Shown piece by piece: positions 7,618-14,497 of a stretch of DNA of 16,436 nucleotides. This stretch comes from Bacteroidota bacterium (GTDB lineage: Bacteria; Bacteroidota; Rhodothermia; Rhodothermales; JAAAOL01). How positions within the stretch are numbered: the first letter of the stretch is position 1; every line of letters begins with the position of its first letter. The notes under the pieces are model-generated. The model was not told the origin of the DNA and did not search any database. It worked only from the letters and a program-made list of their open reading frames with translations. The position numbers and the translations under genes are program-made. Location of the stretch: NCBI GenBank assembly GCA_009908885.1, contig JAAAOL010000349.1, positions 1 through 16,436 on the forward strand, read 5' to 3'.

Positions 7618-7684
7618 CGCCGGATCAGTCCGCTCGGGAACGCCACGACGCTCTCGTTGCCGTCGATCCCCACGGTGGCCACAC
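7611..7684. repeat. Direct repeat, left copy, flanking a toxin-antitoxin cassette
   Basis: This is one of two direct copies (with 8396-8469) bracketing the PIN/antitoxin pair. Homology starts three bases past the stop codon on one side and breaks right at the vapC stop on the other. The distance between equivalent points is 785 bases. Confidence 0.85.
7614..7684 (-). pseudogene. 3' stub of an M28 peptidase gene (duplicate of 8399-8469)
   Basis: Read on the minus strand this encodes VATVGIDGNESVVAFPSGL followed by IRR and TGA, nearly identical to the end of the intact M28 gene. The homologous block is 7611-7684 against 8396-8469, with 68 of 74 bases the same. The frame and stop are kept and some differences are synonymous. 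It begins four bases after the vapC stop. No more of the peptidase is present. Confidence 0.85.
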
Positions 7685-7687
7685 TTT

Positions 7688-8110
7688 CTAGCTGAACGGA
7701 TTGACGATCTCCATGCGCTCCTCGACGACGAATCCGCCCTGCATGTCCTCGGAGTAGAGGGTCGCTACGCCACTGTGAAGAGCGCTCGATACGATGACGC
7801 TGTCCCAGAAGGAGAACGCATGGTTTTCACGGAGCCGGGAGGCCCGAGTCAATATGGGGCGACTCAACTGCACCACAGAATAGCGGCGATAGAAGGAAGT
7901 GATGAGGTCGCGGATCTCACGCTCCGAGAAGCGTCCCGTCCGCAGCAGGTTGATGCTCACTTCGTTGATGACCTGCGTGCTGACGGCTGGCTGTTCCTGC
8001 CGCAGGAGCACACGGCCTGCTTCCGACTTTTGCACGTCCTGTCCGTCGATGAAGGCGTAGAGCCAGATGTTCGAGTCGACGAAGCAGGTAGGTCGGTCAG
8101 GTGCGCTCAT
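7688..8110 (-). CDS. PIN-domain ribonuclease toxin (VapC-like)
   Basis: 140 residues from the ATG at 8108-8110. PIN-domain toxins are Mg-dependent ribonucleases, usually cutting tRNA or rRNA, and are held inactive by a partner antitoxin. The four acidic positions are visible: D12 in FVDSNIWLYAF, E50 in VINEVSINLL, D103 in FSFWDSVIVSSAL and D122 in LYSEDMQGG. The start overlaps the antitoxin gene by 14 bases. The DNA here is visibly less GC-rich than the surrounding genes, and the pair is bracketed by copies of the M28 3' end. Both suggest acquisition by transfer. The residue pattern fits the VapC/COG5611-like group. Confidence 0.9.
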   Translation of the reverse strand: MSAPDRPTCFVDSNIWLYAFIDGQDVQKSEAGRVLLRQEQPAVSTQVINEVSINLLRTGRFSEREIRDLITSFYRRYSVVQLSRPILTRASRLRENHAFSFWDSVIVSSALHSGVATLYSEDMQGGFVVEERMEIVNPFS

Positions 8111-8312
8111 ACAGATCGTCGCGTCGCATCGGGGTGAAGTGCTCGATGTGACGAGGGGCGTCGAGCAGGCGGCCGATCAGGTCCTCGGAGGCATCGTCCT
8201 CGTCGTCGGAGAGCACCAGCACGCGTACGCGTCCCGTCAGGCGCTCGCGATACTCTTCAGGGATTTCGATGACGCCCCCGCGGATCGCTGCGCGAAATTC
8301 GATGGCTTCCAT
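8097..8312 (-). CDS. Antitoxin partner of the PIN toxin
   Basis: 71 residues from the ATG at 8310-8312. The N-terminal segment (AIRGGVIEIPEEYRERL) resembles the short DNA-binding beta-hairpin or AbrB-like start found in many antitoxins (GGxIxIPxEY). The acidic middle (LSDDEDDASED) and C-terminal LIGRLLDAPRHIEHFTPMRRDDLYERT would wrap the toxin. The gene precedes and overlaps the PIN gene by 14 bases, the normal antitoxin-toxin order. Assignment is by this layout and general appearance; I cannot name the exact antitoxin family. Confidence 0.75.
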   Translation of the reverse strand: MEAIEFRAAIRGGVIEIPEEYRERLTGRVRVLVLSDDEDDASEDLIGRLLDAPRHIEHFTPMRRDDLYERT

Positions 8313-8395
8313 CGCCTCATCGGAAATAGGAGAAAGGGCTGTGTAGTCTTAGAGCCGAAACGCCCGCACGAAGTTTCTGGCGATCCGTTCCGTGT

Positions 8396-8469
8396 CGCTC
8401 ACCGCCGGATCAGTCCGCTCGGGAAGGCCACGACGCTCTCGTTGCCGTCGTGGCCCACGGCGGCCACGC
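8396..8469. repeat. Direct repeat, right copy (3' end of intact M28 gene)
   Basis: This is the partner of 7611-7684, with 68 of 74 bases identical. It covers the last 23 codons and stop of the intact M28 gene. Just beyond the stop, the GTGA overlap seen at the stub recurs and opens a 17-codon frame (8402 down to 8349, MSDTERIARNFVRAFRL). It may be a leftover of a coupled downstream gene. Confidence 0.8.
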
Positions 8470-9790
8470 CGAAGAGGTAGTTGTCGATGATGACGTTCTC
8501 CAGCGTGTACTCGGTCACGTCCGGCCCTACGAAGCGGCTGTCGGTCCACTGCGGCGCGGTGGTCCGGCGCCAGTACAGTTTGTAGCCCGCCAGGTCCGGG
8601 TCGTCCACGGGGTCCCAGGCCAGCGTGGTGGAGGGCTGCACGGCCCCGCCGATGCGGACGTTCTGCGGGGCGGGCGGCGCCCAGGCCAGGCCCGCCAGCG
8701 TGATGGCGTTGACGCCCGTCAGCTTGGCGGCATAGTCGAAATCCACGAACTCCACGAGGTCGCCGTACTGGAGGCCGTCCTCCACGCGCACGTCCTGGTG
8801 CTGCTGCGTGTAGTTCTCGTGCGTCTCCATCAGGCGCACGCCGGGAAAGCCCGCCTCGTTGAAGGGCCGATGGTGCCCGCCGCGCCCGAAGCGGTCCAGC
8901 CGGTAGATCATCATGGCGTCCAGGTTGGGCAGGTAGGCTTCGGCCATGTGGTCGATGTAGCGAGCCAGCTGGCGCGAGGGGCCGTCCACCTCACCGCCGA
9001 AGAAGCGCCGCAGATAGTGCTGGCGCAGCGAGTCGGTAGCCGGGACGGGTTCGGAGAAGACGCGGAAGGTGGTGTTGTCCTTCACCCCGTCGATGCCCTC
9101 GGTGTTGCCGATCATGTCGTTGTTGAGCACGCCGACGAGGTCCCACCCTTCGGCCCGAGCCACCTCGGCCATGTGGCGGCCGCCGTAGAGGCCCTGCTCC
9201 TCGCCGGAGAGGCCGGTGTAGATGATGCTCGTCGGGAAGTCGTACTGCGAGAGGACGCGGGCGGCCTCCAGCGCTCCGGCCATGCCCGAGGCGTTGTCGT
9301 TGGCCCCCGGCGCGTCGATGGTGGCGTCCATCACGTCCGAGGCGCGCGAGTCGATGTCGCCGCTCATGACGACGTAGCGGTCCGGGTAGCGGGTGCCGCG
9401 CTGCACAGCTACGACGTTGACGACCCACGTGTCCTCGGGGATGCGCGAGTCCGGGTCGCCCTCGACGAGGTCGCGCTGATAAAACACCTCCAGGCAGCCG
9501 CCGCAGTCCGCCGAAACCTGGTCGAACGCGGCCTTGATCCAGCGCCGCGCTGCGCCGATCCCGCGCGTGTCCGAGGTGGTGTCGGAGAGCGTATGGCGCG
9601 TGCCGAAGTCCGCGAGCGTGCGGATGTCGGCCGCGATGCGCTCGGCGGAGACGGCCTCCAGGATGTCGTACATGCGCAGGTCGGTGGCGGGCGGCGGGGT
9701 GAGCGACTCCTGCGCAGAGGTGGTCAGCGGGAACAGAAGCATCGCCAGCAGGGCGACGCAGCGTCGGGCAAGCATGTGGGGGCGAGGCAT
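8399..9790 (-). CDS. Secreted M28-family metallopeptidase with C-terminal FnIII-like domain
   Basis: 463 residues from the ATG at 9788-9790, chosen because it starts a signal peptide (MLARRCVALLAMLLFPLTTSAQ). The reading frame extends 36 residues upstream without one. M28 enzymes are zinc aminopeptidases or carboxypeptidases. Visible metal-site motifs are GANDNASG (D165), SGEEQGLYGG (E197, E198), LNNDMIGN (D225) and the late His-rich segment THENYTQQHQ (H324, H331). The first ligand motif, normally GHxDS, reads SGDIDSR (143-149), so a His is replaced by Asp at 145 while D147 remains. Residues about 372-463 form a fibronectin-III-like beta domain (APQNVRIGG ... TLAWDPVDDPDLAGYKLYWRR). Cys96 and Cys99 form a C-x-x-C. 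It is probably periplasmic or extracellular. It lies 132 bases downstream of the HtrA gene on the same strand. Confidence 0.88.
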   Translation of the reverse strand: MPRPHMLARRCVALLAMLLFPLTTSAQESLTPPPATDLRMYDILEAVSAERIAADIRTLADFGTRHTLSDTTSDTRGIGAARRWIKAAFDQVSADCGGCLEVFYQRDLVEGDPDSRIPEDTWVVNVVAVQRGTRYPDRYVVMSGDIDSRASDVMDATIDAPGANDNASGMAGALEAARVLSQYDFPTSIIYTGLSGEEQGLYGGRHMAEVARAEGWDLVGVLNNDMIGNTEGIDGVKDNTTFRVFSEPVPATDSLRQHYLRRFFGGEVDGPSRQLARYIDHMAEAYLPNLDAMMIYRLDRFGRGGHHRPFNEAGFPGVRLMETHENYTQQHQDVRVEDGLQYGDLVEFVDFDYAAKLTGVNAITLAGLAWAPPAPQNVRIGGAVQPSTTLAWDPVDDPDLAGYKLYWRRTTAPQWTDSRFVGPDVTEYTLENVIIDNYLFGVAAVGHDGNESVVAFPSGLIRR

Positions 9791-9870
9791 CGGGTGGGAC
9801 GGACGACGATGCTGCAAGGTACGCATCGCGCCACACTTCCTCCGCATCGGCCGCCGCGGACGGCTATGGC

Positions 9871-9893
9871 GCCCGGTCGTCACACGAGGCGGC
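9871..9893. repeat. 23-bp intergenic direct repeat, copy 1
   Basis: Starts GCCCGGTCGTCACACGAGGC and ends GGC; identical to 11421-11443. It lies between the HtrA stop and the M28 start, 81 bases upstream of the M28 ATG. Confidence 0.85.
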
Positions 9894-9922
9894 CGCATGA
9901 CGCGGGCGGGCTGGCGCCGGGA

Positions 9923-11344
9923 CTACGGGAGGCCCAGCGCGAGGTACATCAGCCGTCCCTGTCGCTGCACGTGCGCCGAGACGGTGGCCTCGGGCGGCAG
10001 GCCGTCGACCACGGCTCGCAGCTGCTCCAGGCTGGTGATGCGCTGTCCGTCGAGCCCATACAGCACGTCGCCGGGCTCCAGCCGCTCGCCCCAGGATGCC
10101 ATCGGTCCGTCGCTGGCCGCGATGAGGAGGCCGTCCGGGTGGCGCAGCCGCGGAATCAGCCGCGCCATCTCTGGCGTCAGGGGCAGCACCAGCACGCCCA
10201 GGCGATCCACGCGGTGCTCCTCCGGCGAGGCGGCCTTCGTGAAGCGGGTGAGCGGATCCTGCCGCTCCACGACCTGCACCGAGGCGGTGAGCGTGCGCCC
10301 CTGCCGCCACAACTCCAGCTCCACGACTTGCCCGAGCGCACCGTACAGGTTCACGTCGAACTGCCGCGCGTTCTCCATAAACTTGCCGTTCAGGCGCACG
10401 ATGACGTCGCCCGGTTGCAGTCCGGCCTGCGCGGCGGGGCCTCCGGGATACACGTCGCCGAGGACGACGCGGTAGGGCCCGCGGAGGCCGAGCGCTTCGG
10501 CCAGCTCGGGCGTCAGCGTCTGGGCGTGCACCCCGATGATGCCGCGCCGCACGTGCCCCCGCGCCCGGATCTGCCGGTAGATGGTCTCGACGATGTTGCT
10601 GGGCGCCGCGAAGCCGAGCCCGTCGCTGCCGCCCGATGGCGACAGGATGAAGGTGTTGATGCCGACGACCTCACCCTCCGTGTTGACGAGCGGGCCGCCG
10701 CTGCTGCCCGGGTTGATCGGGGCGTCCGTCTGCACGTACACCATCGGGTCTTCGTCGCGAATCTGGCGCCCGGTGGCGCTCACGATGCCCATGCTGACCG
10801 AGTTTTCCAGGCTGCGTGGGCTGCCGAAGGCGAAGACCACCTCGCCGGGCCGCAGGCGGTCCGAGTCGCCGAACGGCAGGTGCGGGAAGCCCGATCCTTC
10901 CACGCGGAGGACCGCCAGGTCCGTCTCCCGGTCGATCCCGAGGAGGGTGGCGTCCAGCAGGTCGCCGCGGGGACGGACGATGGAGGTTTTTCCGGGAGGG
11001 CCCTGGGGCGCCCGGGCGAGGCGCACGTCGACGTCGTAGGCTCCCGCGACGACGTGGGCGTTGGTGACGATGTAGCCGGTGGAGTCCACGATGACGCCCG
11101 AGCCGATGCTCGCGCTCCCCGCCTGCTGCTGCGAGCGCTGCGCCTGGCGCCGGTAGCGATGCGCATGCACCTGCACCACCGCCGCGTTGACCTGGCGCGC
11201 CAGCGACCGATAGCCCTGGCTCAGGCGGGCGATGTCCTGCAGCGCCTCTCCGTCCGCCGGGCGGGGCTGGGCCTGCCCGGGACGCCCGAGCACCAGCGAC
11301 AGCATCAACACAAACAATCCAGACCGCACGATCATCGGCACCAT
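9923..11344 (-). CDS. HtrA/DegP-type serine protease with two PDZ domains
   Basis: 473 residues from the ATG at 11342-11344. Starts at 11347, 11335 or 11383 are also possible; the first two fit a signal peptide equally well (IVRSGLFVLMLSLVLGRPGQAQ). Envelope quality-control protease and chaperone of the S1C family. The trypsin-like domain spans about 75-265 and the triad is clear: H97 in VTNAHVV, D142 in RETDLAVLRV, S215 in NPGSSGGPLV. PDZ1 lies about 268-360 (RRGIIGVHAQ, GGPAAQAGLQPGDVIVRLNG). PDZ2 lies about 380-470 and is more divergent (WGERLEPGDVLYGLDGQRI). A Gln/Arg-rich loop, RRQAQRSQQQAG, at 65-76 may be the LA-loop region. It is divergent from the pectinacetylesterase-like gene and upstream of the M28 peptidase. 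Confidence 0.92.
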   Translation of the reverse strand: MVPMIVRSGLFVLMLSLVLGRPGQAQPRPADGEALQDIARLSQGYRSLARQVNAAVVQVHAHRYRRQAQRSQQQAGSASIGSGVIVDSTGYIVTNAHVVAGAYDVDVRLARAPQGPPGKTSIVRPRGDLLDATLLGIDRETDLAVLRVEGSGFPHLPFGDSDRLRPGEVVFAFGSPRSLENSVSMGIVSATGRQIRDEDPMVYVQTDAPINPGSSGGPLVNTEGEVVGINTFILSPSGGSDGLGFAAPSNIVETIYRQIRARGHVRRGIIGVHAQTLTPELAEALGLRGPYRVVLGDVYPGGPAAQAGLQPGDVIVRLNGKFMENARQFDVNLYGALGQVVELELWRQGRTLTASVQVVERQDPLTRFTKAASPEEHRVDRLGVLVLPLTPEMARLIPRLRHPDGLLIAASDGPMASWGERLEPGDVLYGLDGQRITSLEQLRAVVDGLPPEATVSAHVQRQGRLMYLALGLP

Positions 11345-11420
11345 CATCTCCAGAGTCAAACTCCGCGTACGTTGAGCGAGCACTATGCGTTAGTAAGCAC
11401 GAGAGGGCCGGGACGTTACA

Positions 11421-11443
11421 GCCCGGTCGTCACACGAGGCGGC
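11421..11443. repeat. 23-bp intergenic direct repeat, copy 2
   Basis: Identical to 9871-9893, in the same orientation. It sits in the divergent region between the HtrA and pectinacetylesterase-like genes, 77 bases upstream of the HtrA ATG at 11344 and about 97 upstream of the lipoprotein start. Confidence 0.85.
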
Positions 11444-11539
11444 AGTCTCGGGGCCGTCCCAGAGACACTTTTCCCTTGCACCTCATCGGCGCACCACCTT
11501 CTTTCTGACACGTCCTTTTCCCACGACCCGCCCTGCCCG

Positions 11540-12679
11540 ATGAAGCCGTTCGCTGCCGTTCTTCTGACTGCCCTTCTCGTCCTTCTCGCTGGCTGCGACA
11601 GCGCGGGGAGCGACGAGGACGATTCGCCCCTGCTCCGTGCGGAAGCCAACATGGGCAACTGGACCTGGATTCCTGTCGATGGCGCACAGTGTCGCGACGG
11701 CTCGGCCACCGGCCTCGGCGTGCGGCTGCAGGAGGGGGCAACGGGCCTGTTGATCTACCTGGAAGGCGGCGGCGCCTGCTTCAACGACGTGACCTGCGCC
11801 ACCAACCCGAGCTTCTTCGGCGAGGCGGAGTTCATGGCGCGCACGGCTGCGAACGGAGACGACGGCATCTTCAGCCGCACCAACCCGGCCAACCCGGTCG
11901 GCGCCTGGAACGCCGTCTACGTGCCGTACTGCACGGGCGACGTGCACGCGGGCGACGCGCCGGACACCGAGGTCGGCTTCTTCGGGCCGCAGCAGTTCGT
12001 GGGGCATCGCAACCTGGAGCGCTACGCCGCCCTGCTCGGCCCCTACTTCGCCGACCAGGAGCAGATCCTGCTGACCGGCGCCAGCGCGGGCGGCTTCGGC
12101 ACGCTGATCGCCTACGACCTGCTCGCGGAGACCTTCGGCGCGACGGTGGGGACCGAGAACATCGTCCTGCTGAACGACTCGGGCCCGATCGTGCGTGACG
12201 ACGCCGTGCTCGCCCCGAGCTTGCAGCAGACCTGGTTCGACCTCTGGAATCTGGGCGCGACGCTGCCCGACGACTTCCCCGCGCTCGACCCGTCGGGCGA
12301 CGGCTTCGAGGCGGTCTACGCCTACTACGCCGAGACGTACCCGGAGGCCACGTTCGGGCTGCTCTCCCACGAGCGCGACGAGACCACCCGCTTCTTCTTC
12401 GGCTTCAGCGCCTACGACGGCAACACGGTCCCGCCGCCGGTGGACGCCGCGGCCTTCGAGGGCGCCCTCTACGACCTGCGCGCCGCTCTGCCGGACGCCT
12501 GGGGCACCTACTACCGCGCCGGGACGGATCACACCTTCATCGGCGTCGACCAGCGCTTCTACACGGAGACGACCGACGGCGCCACCGTGGCCGACTGGCT
12601 GGACGACCTGCTCGCCGGAACCGCGACCGACGTGGCCCCGCCCGTGCCGGCCACGCCTGCGCCTGCGGTGCGGCCGTGA
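11540..12679 (+). CDS. Pectinacetylesterase-family lipoprotein (alpha/beta hydrolase)
   Basis: 379 residues from the ATG at 11540. The frame is open thousands of bases upstream by chance, but this Met starts a lipoprotein signal (MKPFAAVLLTALLVLLAGC) with lipobox LAGC, Cys19 lipidated, followed by an acidic linker (SAGSDEDD). The rest matches the pectinacetylesterase/vtpJ-like family: WTWIPVDGAQCRDGSATG (41-58), the oxyanion region LLIYLEGGGACFN (70-82), the nucleophile motif LLTGASAGGFGTL (S182) and a late DHTF (H331). Cys51, Cys80, Cys86 and Cys131 may form disulfides. It would act at the outer surface or in the periplasm as an esterase; the natural substrate is unknown and need not be pectin. 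No carbohydrate-use genes are adjacent. Confidence 0.88.
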   Translation: MKPFAAVLLTALLVLLAGCDSAGSDEDDSPLLRAEANMGNWTWIPVDGAQCRDGSATGLGVRLQEGATGLLIYLEGGGACFNDVTCATNPSFFGEAEFMARTAANGDDGIFSRTNPANPVGAWNAVYVPYCTGDVHAGDAPDTEVGFFGPQQFVGHRNLERYAALLGPYFADQEQILLTGASAGGFGTLIAYDLLAETFGATVGTENIVLLNDSGPIVRDDAVLAPSLQQTWFDLWNLGATLPDDFPALDPSGDGFEAVYAYYAETYPEATFGLLSHERDETTRFFFGFSAYDGNTVPPPVDAAAFEGALYDLRAALPDAWGTYYRAGTDHTFIGVDQRFYTETTDGATVADWLDDLLAGTATDVAPPVPATPAPAVRP

Positions 12680-12814
12680 CGACGGTGCCTTTCGTAGGGA
12701 GGTCGGCCTTTTCGGCTCGGAAACTGCTGAAACGGGTCGGCTTACGCTCAGGAACCCGGTATGCAGGGCGGAGGTAAGGGCGATAGTAAGGAGTTCTACG
12801 AGCAAGGTGCGCCC

Positions 12815-13072
12815 ATGCCCACATCTACGCTGACCAGCAAGGGCCAGACGACCATCCCCAAGAAGGTGCGCGACGCGCTTCATCTCAAAACCGGAGACCG
12901 TCTGGAGTTTATCATCGAGAGCGAGCACCGCGTGGTGCTCCGACCGGTCAGGGCAGACCTCACAGCACTGGATGGATTGCTGGATCGCTCCGATCGCCCC
13001 CCCGTCACGGTCGAAGAGATGCACGATGCGGTCGAAACGGCTGTCCGCGACTCCTTCCAGGATTCGGCATGA
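12815..13072 (+). CDS. vapB: AbrB/VapB-type antitoxin
   Basis: 85 residues from the ATG at 12815. An AAGG Shine-Dalgarno-like element at 12804-12807 with 7-base spacing supports this start over the ATG at 12761. The N-terminus is a classic swapped-hairpin AbrB DNA-binding domain: TLTSKGQTTIPKKVRDALHLKTGDRLEFII (about 4-33). The C-terminal part (DRPPVTVEEMHDAVETAVRDSF) would bind the toxin. It overlaps vapC by four bases (ATGA). Such antitoxins neutralise the PIN toxin and repress their own promoter. Confidence 0.92.
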   Translation: MPTSTLTSKGQTTIPKKVRDALHLKTGDRLEFIIESEHRVVLRPVRADLTALDGLLDRSDRPPVTVEEMHDAVETAVRDSFQDSA

Positions 13073-13464
13073 TCGGGCTCGATACGAACGTGCTGGTGCG
13101 GTACCTCACGCGGGACGACGCCGAACAGTATCGGCGTGCCAAGACCTTCCTCGAATCGCGGTGCACGGAGGCCCGCCCCGGCTACGTTAACCTCGTCGTT
13201 CTGAGCGAACTGGCCTGGGTGCTGAAAGCGGCCTATGGGGCGACCCGGGAGGAGATCGCCCGCGTCCTGGAGCAGCTGCTGGTGACGAAGCAGATCAAGG
13301 TGGGGCATCGCGATGCGGTACAGGCTGCGCTGCAAGCCTACAAGACCAGCATGGCAGATTTTGCCGACTGCCTGATCGGCAGCCTGAACCAGGAGGCTCG
13401 CTGCACCGGAACGGCCACGTTCGATCAGTGGGCGAGCGAGCTAGACGGTTTCGAAGCGGTGTAG
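13069..13464 (+). CDS. vapC: VapC-type PIN-domain ribonuclease toxin
   Basis: 131 residues from the ATG at 13069, overlapping vapB by ATGA, which implies translational coupling. PIN acidic residues are visible: D5 in GLDTNVLVRYL, E47 in VLSELAWVL, D97 and D100 in MADFADCLIG, and D119 in ATFDQWA. This matches the COG5611-like VapC group. It is a predicted RNase whose target cannot be told from sequence. It is not closely similar to the PIN toxin at 7688-8110, so the two pairs are independent acquisitions and not a duplication. Confidence 0.93.
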   Translation: MIGLDTNVLVRYLTRDDAEQYRRAKTFLESRCTEARPGYVNLVVLSELAWVLKAAYGATREEIARVLEQLLVTKQIKVGHRDAVQAALQAYKTSMADFADCLIGSLNQEARCTGTATFDQWASELDGFEAV

Positions 13465-13573
13465 CAGGATTCCTTCTGCCACTTCCGCGCTCTTGCCACC
13501 CTGCCCTGAGTACGCAACCTGCCGGACGACAGGACCGTTGGACACTCACCGCTGATCCTACCTGCTGCCCGCC

Positions 13574-13999
13574 ATGTCCGCTGAAGCTGTCTCCGCTGAC
13601 GCGCTAGATGCTGCCGTCACGCTCCTCCGCGAGGCGCTTCCGGACCTGCGCGTCGTCTACGTGTTCGGCTCGGCAACACAGACCCAGCCGCTTCGCCCCG
13701 ACAGCGACATCGACCTCGCCGTACTGCCCGCGCGCCCGCTGGATGCCGTGGCCCGCTGGGACTTGCAGGAACGCCTCGCCACTCTGCTCCGCCGCGACGT
13801 CGACCTCGTCGACCTGCGCAGCGCCTCCACCGTCATGCGCATTCAGGTGCTGCGGACGGGGCGCGTCCTGTACGAGGTGGACGTGGTGACGCGGCAGCGG
13901 TTCGAGATGTACGCGCTCTCGGCGTACGCCCTGCTCAACGAAGAGCGGGCAGCCATCCTGGCGGACATTCATGAGCGAGGGCGGGTGTATGGCGGATGA
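13574..13999 (+). CDS. mntA: MntA-type nucleotidyltransferase antitoxin
   Basis: 141 residues from the ATG at 13574. Minimal nucleotidyltransferase of the polymerase-beta superfamily, with FGSATQTQPLRPDSDIDLAVL (31-51): the GS motif (G32, S33), then D43/D45/D47, with a further acidic strand DVDLVDL later. In characterised HepT-MntA pairs, MntA transfers AMP to a tyrosine next to the HEPN active site and so silences the toxin. The GS-to-DSDID spacing seems one residue longer than in the commonest form. It overlaps the HEPN gene by 11 bases. Confidence 0.9.
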   Translation: MSAEAVSADALDAAVTLLREALPDLRVVYVFGSATQTQPLRPDSDIDLAVLPARPLDAVARWDLQERLATLLRRDVDLVDLRSASTVMRIQVLRTGRVLYEVDVVTRQRFEMYALSAYALLNEERAAILADIHERGRVYGG

Positions 14000-14420
14000 C
14001 GTACTGTTGAACAAGAGCGCCATCATCGAGCGTTGCCTGCAGCGGGTGGAGGACGAATACGCTGGCGACCCGCGCAACCTGTTCGAGGACATCACCCGGC
14101 AGGATGCCATCGTCCTGAACCTGCAGCGTGCCTGTCAGGCGGCCATCGATCTGGCGATGCATCTCGCGCGCGACCATCGCCTCGGCATCCCGCAGGACAG
14201 CCGCGACGCCTTCGCGCTGCTCGCACAACACGACCTGCTGGACCCAGCCCTCAGCGACCGCCTGCAGCGGATGGTGGGCTTCCGCAACGTCGCCATTCAC
14301 GACTACCAGGAGCTCAACCTGGAAATCGTCCAGGCCATCGTCGAGCACCGGCAGGCCGACCTGCGCCGCTTCGCCCAGCTCGCGTTGACAACCCACGGCT
14401 TTCGGGATCGCGACGGCTGA
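13989..14420 (+). CDS. hepT: HepT-like HEPN (DUF86) ribonuclease toxin
   Basis: 143 residues from the ATG at 13989; an in-frame ATG at 13971 would add six residues and a longer overlap. All-helical HEPN/DUF86 protein with the diagnostic R-x4-H-x-Y motif, RNVAIHDY (R99, H104, Y106). R and H are the RNase residues, and the Tyr is the one AMPylated by MntA in studied systems. The preceding MVGF and the helix DAIVLNLQRACQAAIDLAMHLA (39-60) are also typical. It forms a two-gene unit with the overlapping mntA. It ends 77 bases before uvrB. Confidence 0.92.
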   Translation: MADDVLLNKSAIIERCLQRVEDEYAGDPRNLFEDITRQDAIVLNLQRACQAAIDLAMHLARDHRLGIPQDSRDAFALLAQHDLLDPALSDRLQRMVGFRNVAIHDYQELNLEIVQAIVEHRQADLRRFAQLALTTHGFRDRDG

Positions 14421-14444
14421 CACCCCGTCGTCGCAACCTCGCCG

Positions 14445-14453
14445 TAGCTTTGC
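14445..14453 (+). promoter_or_regulatory. Bacteroidota-type -7 box upstream of uvrB
   Basis: TAGCTTTGC fits the Bacteroidota -7 consensus TAnnTTTGY exactly and lies 45 bases before the uvrB ATG. No clear TTTG -33 element is seen at the expected distance, so confidence is limited. Confidence 0.5.
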
Positions 14454-14497
14454 GGTTCGACCCACCGACCCATCCTGACGGAGTACCGCAACGTGTT

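Noticed and set aside
8450..11539. A very long open frame on the plus strand running antisense through the M28 and HtrA genes into the lipoprotein frame
   Set aside because: Its content is Arg/His/Val-rich low-complexity antisense of two clear proteases. GC-rich codon bias removes stops from the opposite strand. Only the part from 11540 is a real gene.
12705..12725. GGCC-TTTT-CGGC hairpin after the lipoprotein gene
   Set aside because: Stem is three to four base pairs and no T-tract follows.
13604..14465. Minus-strand frames opposite the MntA and HepT genes
   Set aside because: Shadows of two recognised, overlapping plus-strand genes.
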